Assembly: GCF_900106775.1 (NCBI RefSeq)
Contig: NZ_FNNQ01000006.1
Location: 62,001 to 126,000, forward strand
Source of the DNA: Marininema mesophilum
GTDB taxonomy: Bacteria; Bacillota; Bacilli; Thermoactinomycetales; DSM-45169
Length of the DNA stretch: 64,000 nt
Direction: 5' to 3'
Both the position numbers and the translations under genes were made by a program. Positions 25,740-34,588 of the stretch are shown here, in pieces. Numbering within the stretch: the stretch's first letter is position 1; each line of letters starts with the position of its first letter. The notes beneath the pieces are model-generated. The model saw nothing but the letters and a program-made list of their open reading frames with translations, ran no database searches and was not told the origin of the DNA.

Positions 25740-25768
25740 TCGTCAATAGGGTATCCCTGATATATAAT
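25740..25768 (+). promoter_or_regulatory. Candidate promoter of ktrAB
   Basis: TCGTCA (25740-25745), a 17-base spacer and TATAAT (25763-25768) lie 29 bases before the ktrA start. The -10 is perfect, the -35 matches at four positions. Confidence 0.5.
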
Positions 25769-25797
25769 GAGGCCATTTGGATAGCGGAGGGATGGGT

Positions 25798-26457
25798 ATG
25801 GATAAAAACTTTGCAGTAATTGGCCTCGGTCGCTTTGGCGCGAGTGTGGCAAAAACGTTATATGAGATGGGTTATGAAGTGATGGCTGTGGATAAGGACC
25901 CTCATCGCGTTCAAGAATTTTCAGAAATTGTTACCTATGTAGTAGAAGTTGATTCGACGGATGAGAAGGCACTTCGAGCATTAGGAATTAATAACTTTGA
26001 TGTTGTTGTTGTTGCTATTGGTGAAGATATTCAATCCAGTATTATGACAACATTGATTTTGCAGGAAATCGGTGTAAAAAAAGTGGTCGTGAAAGCGACT
26101 AACGATCTTCATGGGAAGGTCTTGTATAAGATTGGTGCAGAAAAAGTGGTTTTTCCAGAACGAGATATGGGAGTGCGAGTGGTAAATCATTTGATTTCCC
26201 CCACTATTCTCGACTACATCGAATTAGCGGATGACTATAGTATCATTGAAATTAGTGCAGGGGGTTCTTTTGATGGAAAATCCTTGGAAAAAATAGATGT
26301 TCGCTCTGAATTTGGATGCAATGTCATGGCGATCAAAAGCGATAAACAGATAAATATCGCCCCGATGGCCCAGGATGTGATTCAAAAAGGGGATGTCTTA
26401 GTGGTTATCGGTCATAATGAGAATCTACGAAGGTTTGAGAGTTATAATTTAAAGTGA
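25798..26457 (+). CDS. ktrA: KtrA/KtrC-type regulatory subunit of the Ktr potassium uptake system
   Basis: A 219-residue cytosolic RCK protein that gates the Ktr channel in response to ATP/ADP and, through the RCK_C domain, c-di-AMP. The N-terminal Rossmann domain has GLGRFGASVAKTL and Asp35/Asp37 (VDKD), with VDSTDEKALRALG; the RCK_C domain begins near residue 135. The ATG at 25798 has GGAGG 7 bases upstream; the ATG at 25792 is too close. It is 24 bases before the channel gene, so the two form an operon. Confidence 0.93.
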   Translation: MDKNFAVIGLGRFGASVAKTLYEMGYEVMAVDKDPHRVQEFSEIVTYVVEVDSTDEKALRALGINNFDVVVVAIGEDIQSSIMTTLILQEIGVKKVVVKATNDLHGKVLYKIGAEKVVFPERDMGVRVVNHLISPTILDYIELADDYSIIEISAGGSFDGKSLEKIDVRSEFGCNVMAIKSDKQINIAPMAQDVIQKGDVLVVIGHNENLRRFESYNLK

Positions 26458-26481
26458 TGGCTAATAAAGGTTGTGGGTGAT

Positions 26482-27828
26482 ATGACAGGAAAGTTTTTTC
26501 GTAGTTTATCCCCTCTTAAAATTCTAGTTCTAGGATTTCTAGTGATGATCCTAGTGGGGACTTTTTTCCTCTCCTTACCGATCTCGACCGAGAGTGGACG
26601 ATCCCTTAGTTTTTTGGATGCTCTGTTTACATCAACCTCTGCTGTTTGTGTTACTGGGCTTGTAGTCGTGGACACAGCAACAACCTTTAGTCGGTTTGGT
26701 GAGAGTGTCATTATGGTTTTGATGCAACTGGGTGGCTTGGGCTTTATGACCTTTGGTGTACTTTATGCTATATTGACGGGACGAAAAATTGGCATCAAGG
26801 AGCGCTTGGTGTTACAGCAATCCTTTAACCAGGGCCAACTGCAAGGGATTGTACGGCTGACGCTAATTGTATTTGTTACTACGCTCATCACGGAAGTCCT
26901 GGGTATCATTTTACTTGCTATACGCTGGGTACCGGAACTGGGGTGGGGAGAGGGGTTATTTAATGCTCTTTTCCATTCGATTTCTGCTTTTAATAATGCT
27001 GGCTTTGACCTTTTTGGTTACGATACTCCATTTAGCAGTTTGACCAAGTACGCTCAAGATCCTTTGATTAACTTGACGATTACAGGCTTATTCCTTATTG
27101 GGGGGATTGGGTTTGTGGTGATCATGGATCTGCTTCAGTACCCTAAAAGACGAAGGCTCAGTTTAACTACGAAGCTTGTCTTAACGGCTTATGGGGTCCT
27201 GGTGGTATTGGGGGTGCTCCTTGTTCTATTGATAGAGTGGTCCAATCCAAAAACCTTAGCTTCTCTTTCTTGGTTGGAAAAAATCGTAGCCTCTTTTTTT
27301 CAAGGATTAACCCCTCGGTCTGCGGGATTTAGCACCTTGCCCATCGCCGATATGTATCCTGCAACCCAGTTCATTCTGATCATGTTGATGTTTATTGGTG
27401 CGGGACCCAGTTCTACCGGGGGTGGGATTAAGATCACTACCTTTGTCATCGTGTTCTTAGCTGTTTTGAGCATGATCCGAGGGAAAGGTGATGTGGTTTC
27501 TTTTCGGCGTAGGATTCCCCATGAACAAGTGTACCGAGCCTTAACCATCTTTGCGGTATTTCTTACGATTATTGTGCTGGTTACCATTATCTTTACGATC
27601 ACAGAACGTACTGATTTAATGACGGCCATGTTTGAGGCAGTATCCGCGGCAGGTACGTCGGGTTTGTCCCTGGGATTGACACCTGAGTTGACTCCCTTTG
27701 GGAAAATTGTGGCTACGATTGCGATGTTTGCGGGCCGACTAGGACCGCTAACCCTCGCCTTTGCCATCGCACAACGTGAAAGTAAAGAGCTCATCCGCTA
27801 TCCTGAAGAGAAGACGTTGACGGTTTAG
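26482..27828 (+). CDS. ktrB: KtrB/KtrD-type potassium channel subunit (TrkH family)
   Basis: A 448-residue TrkH/Ktr membrane subunit built of four M1-P-M2 repeats. The selectivity-loop glycines are visible in TSAVCVTGLVV, AFNNAGFDLF, TPRSAGFSTLP and SAAGTSGLSLG, and the gate loop in MFIGAGPSSTGGGIK. It forms a dimeric channel on a KtrA octamer ring. ATG 26482 is preferred; a GTG at 26473 lies only two bases from AAAGG. Operon with ktrA. Confidence 0.93.
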   Translation: MTGKFFRSLSPLKILVLGFLVMILVGTFFLSLPISTESGRSLSFLDALFTSTSAVCVTGLVVVDTATTFSRFGESVIMVLMQLGGLGFMTFGVLYAILTGRKIGIKERLVLQQSFNQGQLQGIVRLTLIVFVTTLITEVLGIILLAIRWVPELGWGEGLFNALFHSISAFNNAGFDLFGYDTPFSSLTKYAQDPLINLTITGLFLIGGIGFVVIMDLLQYPKRRRLSLTTKLVLTAYGVLVVLGVLLVLLIEWSNPKTLASLSWLEKIVASFFQGLTPRSAGFSTLPIADMYPATQFILIMLMFIGAGPSSTGGGIKITTFVIVFLAVLSMIRGKGDVVSFRRRIPHEQVYRALTIFAVFLTIIVLVTIIFTITERTDLMTAMFEAVSAAGTSGLSLGLTPELTPFGKIVATIAMFAGRLGPLTLAFAIAQRESKELIRYPEEKTLTV

Positions 27829-27960
27829 AGGGATTCTTTAGGATGAAGAATACGCCAGTCTACCATGGACGAAAATGAATTTCTTGTATACACAGCGCGT
27901 ATTGCTTCTCCTCCGTGTTACAATGAGAGAAGTTTATGTGGTTTGGAGGACGGTTTTCTT

Positions 27961-29580
27961 ATGATCAGTGTACAAGGAATTGGCCTGCGCTATGGTGGGC
28001 GAAAGTTATTTGAAGACGTGAATATCAAATTTACCCCAGGGAACTGTTATGGTTTGATCGGGGCCAATGGTGCAGGAAAGTCTACCTTCCTGAAAATCCT
28101 CTCAGGTGAGGTAGAAGCGAATAAAGGAGAAGTACACATTACCCCTGGAGAACGTTTGGGTGTACTCAAGCAGGATCATTTCCAATATGAAGAGCAAGAA
28201 GTGTTACAGACAGTCATCATGGGACACGAGCGGCTCTATACGATTATGCAGGAGAAGGATACCCTTTACGCCAAGCCGGACTTCTCTGATGAAGATGGTG
28301 TAAGAGCAGCTGAACTAGAAGGGGAGTTCGCTGAATTAAATGGGTGGGAAGCTGAATCCGAAGCTGCTCAGCTTCTCTCTGGTCTCGGTATTCTGGATGA
28401 ACTCCATAGCAAGAAAATGAAAGACTTGGAAGGGAACGAAAAAGTGAAGGTTTTGTTGGCTCAAGCGCTTTTTGGTGAGCCAGATATTCTCATTCTGGAT
28501 GAGCCGACAAACCACTTAGACATCCAAGCCATTCGGTGGTTAGAGGATTTCCTGCTCAATTTTGAAAACACCGTCATCGTGGTTTCCCATGATCGTCATT
28601 TCTTAAATACTGTATGTACCCATATGGCTGATATCGATTATGGAGAGATTAAACTATTTGTAGGGAACTATGATTTCTGGTATGAGTCCAGTCAACTGGC
28701 TCTATCACTAGCAAAAGAGAAGAATAAGAAGATGGAAGAGAAGCGGAAGCAGTTAGAGACTTTTATTGCCCGCTTTAGTGCTCATAAATCCAAAGCAAGA
28801 CAAGCAACCTCTCGTAAGAAAATGCTGAAGAAACTATCGCCCGATGATATTCAACCTTCCTCTAGGCGATATCCCTTTATTCACTTTGAGCCCGAAAGGG
28901 AAGCTGGTAATGACCTTCTCGGAGTAGAGGGCCTTTCGAAGACCGTAGAAGGAGAGAAAGTATTCAATGATCTATCCCTTCGAATCAATAAAGGAGATAA
29001 AATAGCGCTTGTTGGTCCAGATGGATTAGCAAAGACAACATTGATGCAGATTCTAGTCGGTGAGTTGGAGCCGGATGCAGGGGAGTATAACTGGGGGGTA
29101 ACCACTAGCCAAACATATTTCCCTAAGGATCATAATGCCTATTTTGAAAGTGTTGATTTAAATCTGATCGATTGGCTACGTCAATACTCCCCGCAGGATC
29201 AGTCGGAAACTTTCATCCGTGGGTTCCTTGGTCGGATGCTTTTCTCGGGAGAAGATGTGTTGAAGCAAGCTTCGGTTCTTTCCGGAGGCGAGAAGGTACG
29301 TTGTATGCTGTCTCGGATGATGCTATCTGGCTCAAACGTCTTGATTCTGGATGAGCCGACGAACCACTTGGATATGGAGGCCATTACTGCTCTGACCAAA
29401 GGGTTAGAAGAATTTCCTGGTACCATCATCTTTACTACCCATGACCATCAAATGATTCAGTCTGTGGCCAATCGTATCATGGAGATTACGCCACAAGGAT
29501 TGGTTGATAAAATGACGACCTATGATGAGTACCTTGAGGATCAAGCTCTTCAGGAAAAAGTGAAAAACATGTATGAATGA
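27961..29580 (+). CDS. ABC-F ribosome-associated ATPase (YkpA/YbiT type)
   Basis: A 539-residue soluble protein with two ABC domains and a linker. Domain 1: GANGAGKST, a degenerate signature LEGNEKVKVLLAQA, ILILDEPTNHLD. Linker with basic Lys/Arg-rich helices (residues 250-310). Domain 2: Walker A GPDGLAKTT, LSGGEKVR, ILDEPTNHLDM. The Ala in the second Walker A and the odd first signature recur, as far as I recall, in the YkpA subfamily. ABC-F proteins act on the ribosome E site. The ATG at 27961 has GGAGG 11 bases upstream; the frame extends upstream without a good site. A terminator follows directly. Confidence 0.88.
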   Translation: MISVQGIGLRYGGRKLFEDVNIKFTPGNCYGLIGANGAGKSTFLKILSGEVEANKGEVHITPGERLGVLKQDHFQYEEQEVLQTVIMGHERLYTIMQEKDTLYAKPDFSDEDGVRAAELEGEFAELNGWEAESEAAQLLSGLGILDELHSKKMKDLEGNEKVKVLLAQALFGEPDILILDEPTNHLDIQAIRWLEDFLLNFENTVIVVSHDRHFLNTVCTHMADIDYGEIKLFVGNYDFWYESSQLALSLAKEKNKKMEEKRKQLETFIARFSAHKSKARQATSRKKMLKKLSPDDIQPSSRRYPFIHFEPEREAGNDLLGVEGLSKTVEGEKVFNDLSLRINKGDKIALVGPDGLAKTTLMQILVGELEPDAGEYNWGVTTSQTYFPKDHNAYFESVDLNLIDWLRQYSPQDQSETFIRGFLGRMLFSGEDVLKQASVLSGGEKVRCMLSRMMLSGSNVLILDEPTNHLDMEAITALTKGLEEFPGTIIFTTHDHQMIQSVANRIMEITPQGLVDKMTTYDEYLEDQALQEKVKNMYE

Positions 29581-29582
29581 TC

Positions 29583-29620
29583 AAAAAGGCTACTCACCTG
29601 GTGGTGGGACAGCCTTTTTA
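29583..29620 (+). terminator. Terminator after the ABC-F gene
   Basis: AAAAAGGCT and AGCCTTTTT close a stem with a G/C-rich inner part and a T run. It begins right at the ABC-F stop codon and precedes the ywbE ribosome site. Confidence 0.75.
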
Positions 29621-29641
29621 TCGAGAGGGGATAGAGTGAGG

Positions 29642-29839
29642 ATGATGGACGGTACCAGACGTAAGGATATTAAACCAGGTCTTACTGTCGAGATTGTATT
29701 GAAGGCGGATCAACGCACAGGCAAACAGACACGGGGTGTAGTAAAAGATATCTTGACCTCATCACCCAATCACCCACATGGAATTAAAGTCCGTTTGGAG
29801 AATGGCCAAGTGGGACGTGTGAAAGTGATTCACACGTGA
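29642..29839 (+). CDS. ywbE: YwbE-family protein (DUF2196)
   Basis: A 65-residue protein matching YwbE of Bacillus along its whole length: KPGLTVEIVLKADQRTG, GVVKDILTSS and HPHGIKVRLENGQVGRV. The family is small, basic, beta-rich and of unknown function; an RNA-binding or nucleic-acid role has been guessed. Start ATG 29642 (or 29645) follows a GA-rich ribosome site. Confidence 0.88.
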   Translation: MMDGTRRKDIKPGLTVEIVLKADQRTGKQTRGVVKDILTSSPNHPHGIKVRLENGQVGRVKVIHT

Positions 29840-29928
29840 ATCTCAACTAAAAAGACAGGGTTTCCCATTGCAGGGGAGGCATCTACTTGCCATAATAAAA
29901 AGTGAATATTTTTTCGGAGGAAGTACCC

Positions 29929-30960
29929 ATGAAAAAGAAGTGGAATTTGATTCATGCTTCCCGTGGTTTTTTTAGCCTGTTGATGATTCTTTTTACCGCT
30001 CATCAGCTGGGAATCCGCTATTGGAAAGTAGGCTTGTTTGACTGGGATAGCACGGTGCGCTCTGGTGCAATGGACTACTTTATGCTTGTCAGTGGTTTTG
30101 TCCTTTTTCATACTTATAATAGTCGCTTCGGTGATACGCAAGTAGCGATCAATTATATGAAGAAGCGGCTTCTACGAATCTTTCCAACCTATTGGTATAC
30201 GTTAATTCCGATGATAGTATTTGCCCCCTTTTTTATTGGGGTGGAGCCATCACTGAAAAAGATCGTCTATGCGTTTTTACTCCTTCCCGAGGAACAGACG
30301 GTAGCCCCTCATACAATGGTTTTGAGCGGCTTTCTGATTTTCTACATCCTATTTGGGATAGCGATTTATGTTGGTAAAGGTAGAGGAACTGTACTATTAT
30401 CTCTGTGGTTTATGGGCGTATTTATTCAATTCACCAATGAAATTTGGTCCGGAAATATTTGGTTAGAAATGCTCTTCTCTAAATACCATATCTATTTTTT
30501 AGCGGGCGGATTTATTGCTAACCTGGTAACCAAGGTAGATATCCCCTATCCACAATTATTGGTGACGGGCGGATTTGCGGGTCTAGTCGGAGCCTGGTTA
30601 AATGGTGAGAGTCATTGGATACCACTGGATGATCTATATGCCTATGGAATTCCATCCGCAACAATTTTATTAGGATTAGCTTTATTGGAACAAAAGCGAG
30701 AGTGGTGGATTCCACGCTGGCTACACTTCCTGGGGAGTGCATCCTATACCTTATTCCTGACTCATTTTCCTATCATTGTGTTGTTGCAGTATTTTTTCTA
30801 TGTGATGGGATTATACGGACTGATGGGACCCAAGGTGGCTGTTATCGTATTGTCACTATTGACAGTGTTGGTTGGTTCACTTTTATATCTCGTAGTGGAG
30901 AGACCCCTCATGTCCTTCCTCCGATGGAATAAGAAAAGTACGGTTGCAGCAAGAACTTAA
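29929..30960 (+). CDS. Acyltransferase 3 family membrane protein
   Basis: A 343-residue membrane acyltransferase (about ten helices). The family motifs are visible: an N-terminal RGFFSLLMILFTAHQLG helix, FMLVSGFVLF near residue 55, KKRLLRIFPTYWYT near residue 85, and a C-terminal LGSASYTLFLTHFP motif. The canonical histidine of helix 1 seems kept as H24. Such enzymes acylate surface polysaccharides, lipids or peptidoglycan. CGGAGGAAG precedes the ATG at 29929. No partner gene is adjacent, so the substrate is unknown. Confidence 0.82.
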   Translation: MKKKWNLIHASRGFFSLLMILFTAHQLGIRYWKVGLFDWDSTVRSGAMDYFMLVSGFVLFHTYNSRFGDTQVAINYMKKRLLRIFPTYWYTLIPMIVFAPFFIGVEPSLKKIVYAFLLLPEEQTVAPHTMVLSGFLIFYILFGIAIYVGKGRGTVLLSLWFMGVFIQFTNEIWSGNIWLEMLFSKYHIYFLAGGFIANLVTKVDIPYPQLLVTGGFAGLVGAWLNGESHWIPLDDLYAYGIPSATILLGLALLEQKREWWIPRWLHFLGSASYTLFLTHFPIIVLLQYFFYVMGLYGLMGPKVAVIVLSLLTVLVGSLLYLVVERPLMSFLRWNKKSTVAART

Positions 30961-30976
30961 TCAGTGGGTATTCATT

Positions 30977-31014
30977 AAAAAAGGTCTGACTCATTTCTTA
31001 GAGTCAGACCTTTT
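30977..31014. terminator. Bidirectional terminator
   Basis: AAAAAAGGTCTGACTC and GAGTCAGACCTTTT form a perfect 14-bp stem with A and T runs. Its right arm overlaps the last codons of the convergent Rrf2 gene. Confidence 0.9.
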
Positions 31015-31438
31015 CTGGATCACATTGTTTTTTGTCCTGGATATGGTTGACTACATCACTGATGGACCATTGTTTAAGGTACCTGGTAAGTACATCTTCT
31101 CCATCCGATAAAATATCATTTAATACATCAGTCAAAATGGAGCCTACAGGGCATTCGCAGTTGACCGGAGTACTTTTGGGTTGTAAGGTACTTGGACAAG
31201 TGAGATGATAGAGACGGTCTAGCGTAATAACGTCCGGGTTACAAGCGAGGGAAAATCCTCCACCAGCCCCCTCTTTGGAGCGGATATATCCATTTTTCTT
31301 TAGTAGGCCAAGGCTCCGACGCATCCGGACGGGATGAACACCTGTATTTTCTGCAAGCTCATCACTCGTTCGCTTTTTTTCCGGGTGAAGAGCAAATAAA
31401 GCTAGGCTATGGACAGCAAGGCTAAAATCACTATTCAT
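31004..31438 (-). CDS. Rrf2-family transcriptional regulator
   Basis: A 144-residue winged-helix regulator of the Rrf2 family (YwnA-like). The HTH covers residues 22-55 (SDELAENTGVHPVRMRRSLG, LLKKNGYIRS) and the wing is GAGGGFSLA. C-terminal cysteines (Cys81 region, then CEC near residue 95) could bind an Fe-S cluster or sense thiols, but the spacing is not that of IscR or NsrR. AAAGGAGGTAACCC precedes the start. No obvious target lies next to it. Confidence 0.85.
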   Translation of the reverse strand: MNSDFSLAVHSLALFALHPEKKRTSDELAENTGVHPVRMRRSLGLLKKNGYIRSKEGAGGGFSLACNPDVITLDRLYHLTCPSTLQPKSTPVNCECPVGSILTDVLNDILSDGEDVLTRYLKQWSISDVVNHIQDKKQCDPEKV

Positions 31439-31519
31439 TGGGTTACCTCCTTTATATCATTATATAATCAAATAAAAAGGGAGGGGAAAAGTTCCCATCC
31501 CATGTGGATATGCCTATAG

Positions 31520-31861
31520 TCAGGCAGCGTTTACCGTTTTTGTACCGTGTTCCAACTGATTAAGCAGATCAGTAAGTTCCATAAACCACGTCTTGTCTCG
31601 GGTAGCAAGAGCAAGGTCAATCAAATTTAAAAGGTAGCCCTCTTGATCCAAAGGACCTTGGTTAAGGCGTCGAATTCGGTCCATAGGGCTACTAAATAAT
31701 TTCCCCAGAACGTCATTATTATCGGATTGGATAACACGCACGTGGACAATTCCTCTTTGGGTGTCGATGCTTTCCACGTATCCTTGGAACAATTCGTCAT
31801 TTTCTGTTTTACCTTGAACCCAATCCCCGGTATTGAGCGGAGGGTTTAATAGAGTTTCCAT
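31520..31861 (-). CDS. IDEAL-domain protein
   Basis: A 113-residue protein: an N-terminal beta-rich part (GDWVQGKTENDELFQGYVES, a KOW/SH3-like pattern) and a C-terminal IDEAL domain (NLIDLALATRDKTWFMELTD, near residue 80-100). IDEAL domains are short Bacillales-specific motifs of unclear role, found for example in YpiB and ComK-control proteins. The ATG at 31861 has AAGGAAGGCGG 8 bases upstream. Single gene. Confidence 0.72.
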   Translation of the reverse strand: METLLNPPLNTGDWVQGKTENDELFQGYVESIDTQRGIVHVRVIQSDNNDVLGKLFSSPMDRIRRLNQGPLDQEGYLLNLIDLALATRDKTWFMELTDLLNQLEHGTKTVNAA

Positions 31862-32105
31862 GGTACGCACCGCCTTCCTTGATGAGGTGTGTCGGGCGGA
31901 CAACTGCAATCTTTTTTATTTCATTTAAGAGTGCGATAAAAGGGGCGAATTTTACATCCGCGTTTAGTTTATTATAATAGGCCGTGATTTCTGACGTCAA
32001 CCTACATTCTTGTCCGACCGTATTGCCATCTCTTTCCTATCGATTCTAGTATAATGATTCCCGATTTTACAAGATTTAATCCTATTTAGATGAGAGGCCG
32101 AAGAG

Positions 32106-33302
32106 TTACCGGATGAGTCCTAATCGAATCCCCTTTGCGACAGCTTCGGGCCGGTTTTTGGAGTTTAGCTTTTTTAACGTTCCTTGAGCATGCTCTGCCA
32201 CAGTATGCTCACTGATATGTAATGTCTCTCCAATATGACGAGTTGAGTAGCCGTACGCGATCATTTGTAGAATTTCCTGTTCCCTGTGCGTGAGCACAGG
32301 AGATGCAGGAGGATGAGTGGAAAGGGAGGTATAATCGTACAACTTGGGTCGAAGGGCGATACAAGCGCGAGTAGATAATTGTTCTAGTAGATCCATCTCC
32401 TCTGTGGTTGACACAAAGGAGTCTCCATCACGGTCGAGAAGCAGAAAGCCAACAGGTTGGTGTTGATCCACGTGTAAAGTAGCAATCAATAATGATTGCA
32501 GACGGAACTGCTTAATGTAGTGATTGGGGAGATGGAGAGATACATCTTGGACATATAACGGACGATGTTGTCTGATCAACCACGGAATCCCGGGTATATT
32601 GGATTCAAATGCACGTACTCGGCGTAATTCAGTAATATCTACCTGATGAGAATGAGTTCCTTCAACTGTTCGCGTAATCGGTGAATACCAGAAGAGTGCA
32701 CTTCGCTTATAACCGATAGCTTCAACAAGATGATGAACGGTTAACCGCATCACATCTTCTAAAGAGTGGGCGCCAAGGAGGAGGGTATCAAATTTTACGA
32801 TGCTTTCTAACATCGACCTCGTTTTGTTAATGATCGAGTTTGGGTAGGTGGTCGTGATTTTATTTTTGGATGGTGTCTCGTTGTCGGGATGAGTGATATT
32901 TAATAAGGAAGTTAGCAGAGAAAAGACTAGAGAGTGTATCCAACGGAAGCCCGTCCAATCTTCAGTGGTTGTCCGAGGCAGTAATCCAGTGAGAATCTCT
33001 TCAAAAACGCCTAAAGTAAAGGTGACGAATCGCGGTTGTAGGGTGGTATGATTCTTTTTAACTAAACGTAAGAATTTATCACTATATCCATTCCGATTGT
33101 CCGGAAGAAGATTTAAATTATTAATCAGAGTTAAAAACATCTCATTGACGATGGATTTTTCTTTATTATCTATAGAGAGCGTTGCCAACTTGATATTCCA
33201 ATGAACCAAAATATCGGAGTAGCCCCGGGAAACTGCATCAATAATGGTTTGCATTTCCTTGCGGGAAAGCATAGGGATGTCGAGAAGCGTGGGGAATTGC
33301 AT
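32106..33302 (-). CDS. GAF-domain LuxR-family transcriptional regulator
   Basis: A 398-residue regulator. The N-terminal 150 residues are helical and resemble RsbR-N/RpoE-sensor type domains; residues 175-320 form a GAF domain (LEDVMRLTVHHLVEAIGYKR, FRLQSLLIATLHV, GFLLLDRDGD); the C-terminal LuxR HTH is at 335-398 (LTHREQEILQMIAYGYSTRH, ISEHTVAEHAQGTLKKL). AAAGGAGATAG precedes ATG 33302. It is divergent from the DUF6230 operon, so that operon is a possible target. The signal is unknown. Confidence 0.85.
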   Translation of the reverse strand: MQFPTLLDIPMLSRKEMQTIIDAVSRGYSDILVHWNIKLATLSIDNKEKSIVNEMFLTLINNLNLLPDNRNGYSDKFLRLVKKNHTTLQPRFVTFTLGVFEEILTGLLPRTTTEDWTGFRWIHSLVFSLLTSLLNITHPDNETPSKNKITTTYPNSIINKTRSMLESIVKFDTLLLGAHSLEDVMRLTVHHLVEAIGYKRSALFWYSPITRTVEGTHSHQVDITELRRVRAFESNIPGIPWLIRQHRPLYVQDVSLHLPNHYIKQFRLQSLLIATLHVDQHQPVGFLLLDRDGDSFVSTTEEMDLLEQLSTRACIALRPKLYDYTSLSTHPPASPVLTHREQEILQMIAYGYSTRHIGETLHISEHTVAEHAQGTLKKLNSKNRPEAVAKGIRLGLIR

Positions 33303-33513
33303 GTGGCTATCTCCTTTTTTTGCTGACAAAGTAGTTGTTGAAATATTACCTTGCCCATATTATATAACAATTAGGAAATGCATGAGGGAAAAACATTTGA
33401 ACCCCATGAAGTGGGGGAGCAAGTTCCTGTATTCGCAGGGTTGGTATCGGGTTAGGATGAGGTTATAATTTCTTTATGCCGTGGAAAAGGCCTCTTTTTT
33501 TGTTACCACTGCA

Positions 33514-33533
33514 TATAATGTAAGCGGTTTCAT
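33514..33533 (+). promoter_or_regulatory. -10 box with consensus cre site before the DUF6230 operon
   Basis: TATAAT (33514-33519) overlaps ATGTAAGCGGTTTCAT (33518-33533), a 16 of 16 match to the CcpA consensus WTGNAARCGNWWNCAW. Binding here would sit on the promoter core and start site, so strong glucose repression of the three-gene operon is expected. No good -35 is visible. Confidence 0.75.
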
Positions 33534-33559
33534 TTCGTGAGAAAAGGCGGGGTGATTGA

Positions 33560-34102
33560 ATGAGGTATCGTGGTAAGCTTTTTTGGATTAGTTTAGTTAC
33601 TTCCTTCACCGTATTATCATTGCTAGTTACAGGTTTGCTAGCTGGTGGTGTCGCTGCTGCTGTTCCGATTGCTGGAGTGGGCGGCTTTATGGTAGAAGCA
33701 GATAAGATTGTCGCTACAGACTTTAAATTGTTGCCTAAGATGGGGCCAACTAGTGAAAAGAAGATGACTCCTCAGGCGGCAATGCAGATGGATGCAGAAA
33801 TTTATGGTATGAAATTGTACAAAGACTTTGATATCCCTGGTTATGGAAAAGTCCGAGTTCTCGTCACCTGTTCTGGTGTGGCAAAGTCAACAGGGATGGT
33901 CATGGATGCTTCAAAAGTTGAGGGGAATCACAGTTTCAAAAAGTTCACAACAAAAGAAAATTATTCTCAAGATGTGCAGAAAAAATTTGAAATGTCGGCT
34001 AATTCCCTTGTGCTGACAAATGCGAAGCTGCGAGGTCACTATCTCTTCAACAATACAATCTCTCTACCAGGAATGAAGCTGGAATTTCAGAAATTAAACT
34101 AA
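33560..34102 (+). CDS. DUF6230-family exported protein
   Basis: A 180-residue protein with an N-terminal signal or anchor helix (about residues 8-36, ending AAAVPIAGVGGF) and a beta-rich extracytoplasmic domain. The opening IAGVGGFMVEADKIVA and the later ANSLVLTNAKLRGHYLF fit DUF6230, a family mostly seen in actinobacteria next to DUF6114. First gene of a cre-controlled operon; GGCGGGGTGA precedes the ATG. Function unknown; its pattern suggests a lipid-binding beta-barrel-like fold. Confidence 0.72.
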   Translation: MRYRGKLFWISLVTSFTVLSLLVTGLLAGGVAAAVPIAGVGGFMVEADKIVATDFKLLPKMGPTSEKKMTPQAAMQMDAEIYGMKLYKDFDIPGYGKVRVLVTCSGVAKSTGMVMDASKVEGNHSFKKFTTKENYSQDVQKKFEMSANSLVLTNAKLRGHYLFNNTISLPGMKLEFQKLN

Positions 34103-34119
34103 GGAAAGGAGGATGACTT

Positions 34120-34530
34120 ATGGAAGAGAGGAAGACGGGAACGCACCGGAGAAAGAAGGAGTCTATCCGACCAAAAGCCGGTTTGATATTGCTTATGTTT
34201 GCTGGCCTTTTGACGCTCTATGTTCCGGCTCAACTATATTGGTTGGCCTTTGTGCCAGGTAACTTCGCGTTCACGGGTATTCTCTTCGGGGGTCTACTCC
34301 TCGCCTGTGGCGTAATTGGTTGGTTGATGCCCCGTTATGTCCGCCTACTCGGAGTATTTGGAATCTTGCTCTCTATTCTTTCATTAATTGGTGCCTTGGG
34401 TGGATTGCTAATTGGTATGATAGCGGGGATTACCGGCGGTAGTCTTTGTATAGCTTGGGAATCAAATCCTGAAGTTGGAAAAAATGAGTCACTTGAAGAT
34501 CTGAGCGAAGAACCAATTGCAGCAGTTTAA
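34120..34530 (+). CDS. DUF6114-family membrane protein
   Basis: A 136-residue membrane protein with four predicted helices (residues 22-105) and charged ends. Proline-rich helix 1 (PKAGLILLMFAGLLTLYVP) and the GILFGGLLLACGVIGWLMP helix are typical for DUF6114. AAAGGAGGATGACTT precedes the ATG, 17 bases after the DUF6230 gene. The DUF6230-DUF6114 pair is common in actinobacteria and less so in Firmicutes, which hints at transfer. Confidence 0.75.
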   Translation: MEERKTGTHRRKKESIRPKAGLILLMFAGLLTLYVPAQLYWLAFVPGNFAFTGILFGGLLLACGVIGWLMPRYVRLLGVFGILLSILSLIGALGGLLIGMIAGITGGSLCIAWESNPEVGKNESLEDLSEEPIAAV

Positions 34531-34588
34531 AAATTCCCGATGGACGGATCTACTAAAACGTCACGGGGTGAAGAAAGGGGGAGTATCC

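Noticed and set aside
25640..25797. Possible c-di-AMP riboswitch upstream of ktrAB
   Set aside because: The only structure visible is an ordinary terminator; the conserved ydaO-type core motifs are absent.
28970..29060. Unusual second Walker A (GPDGLAKTT) in the ABC-F protein, first thought to be an inactivating change
   Set aside because: From memory, Ala before Lys and a degenerate first signature occur across YkpA-like ABC-F proteins, so this is likely a family trait.
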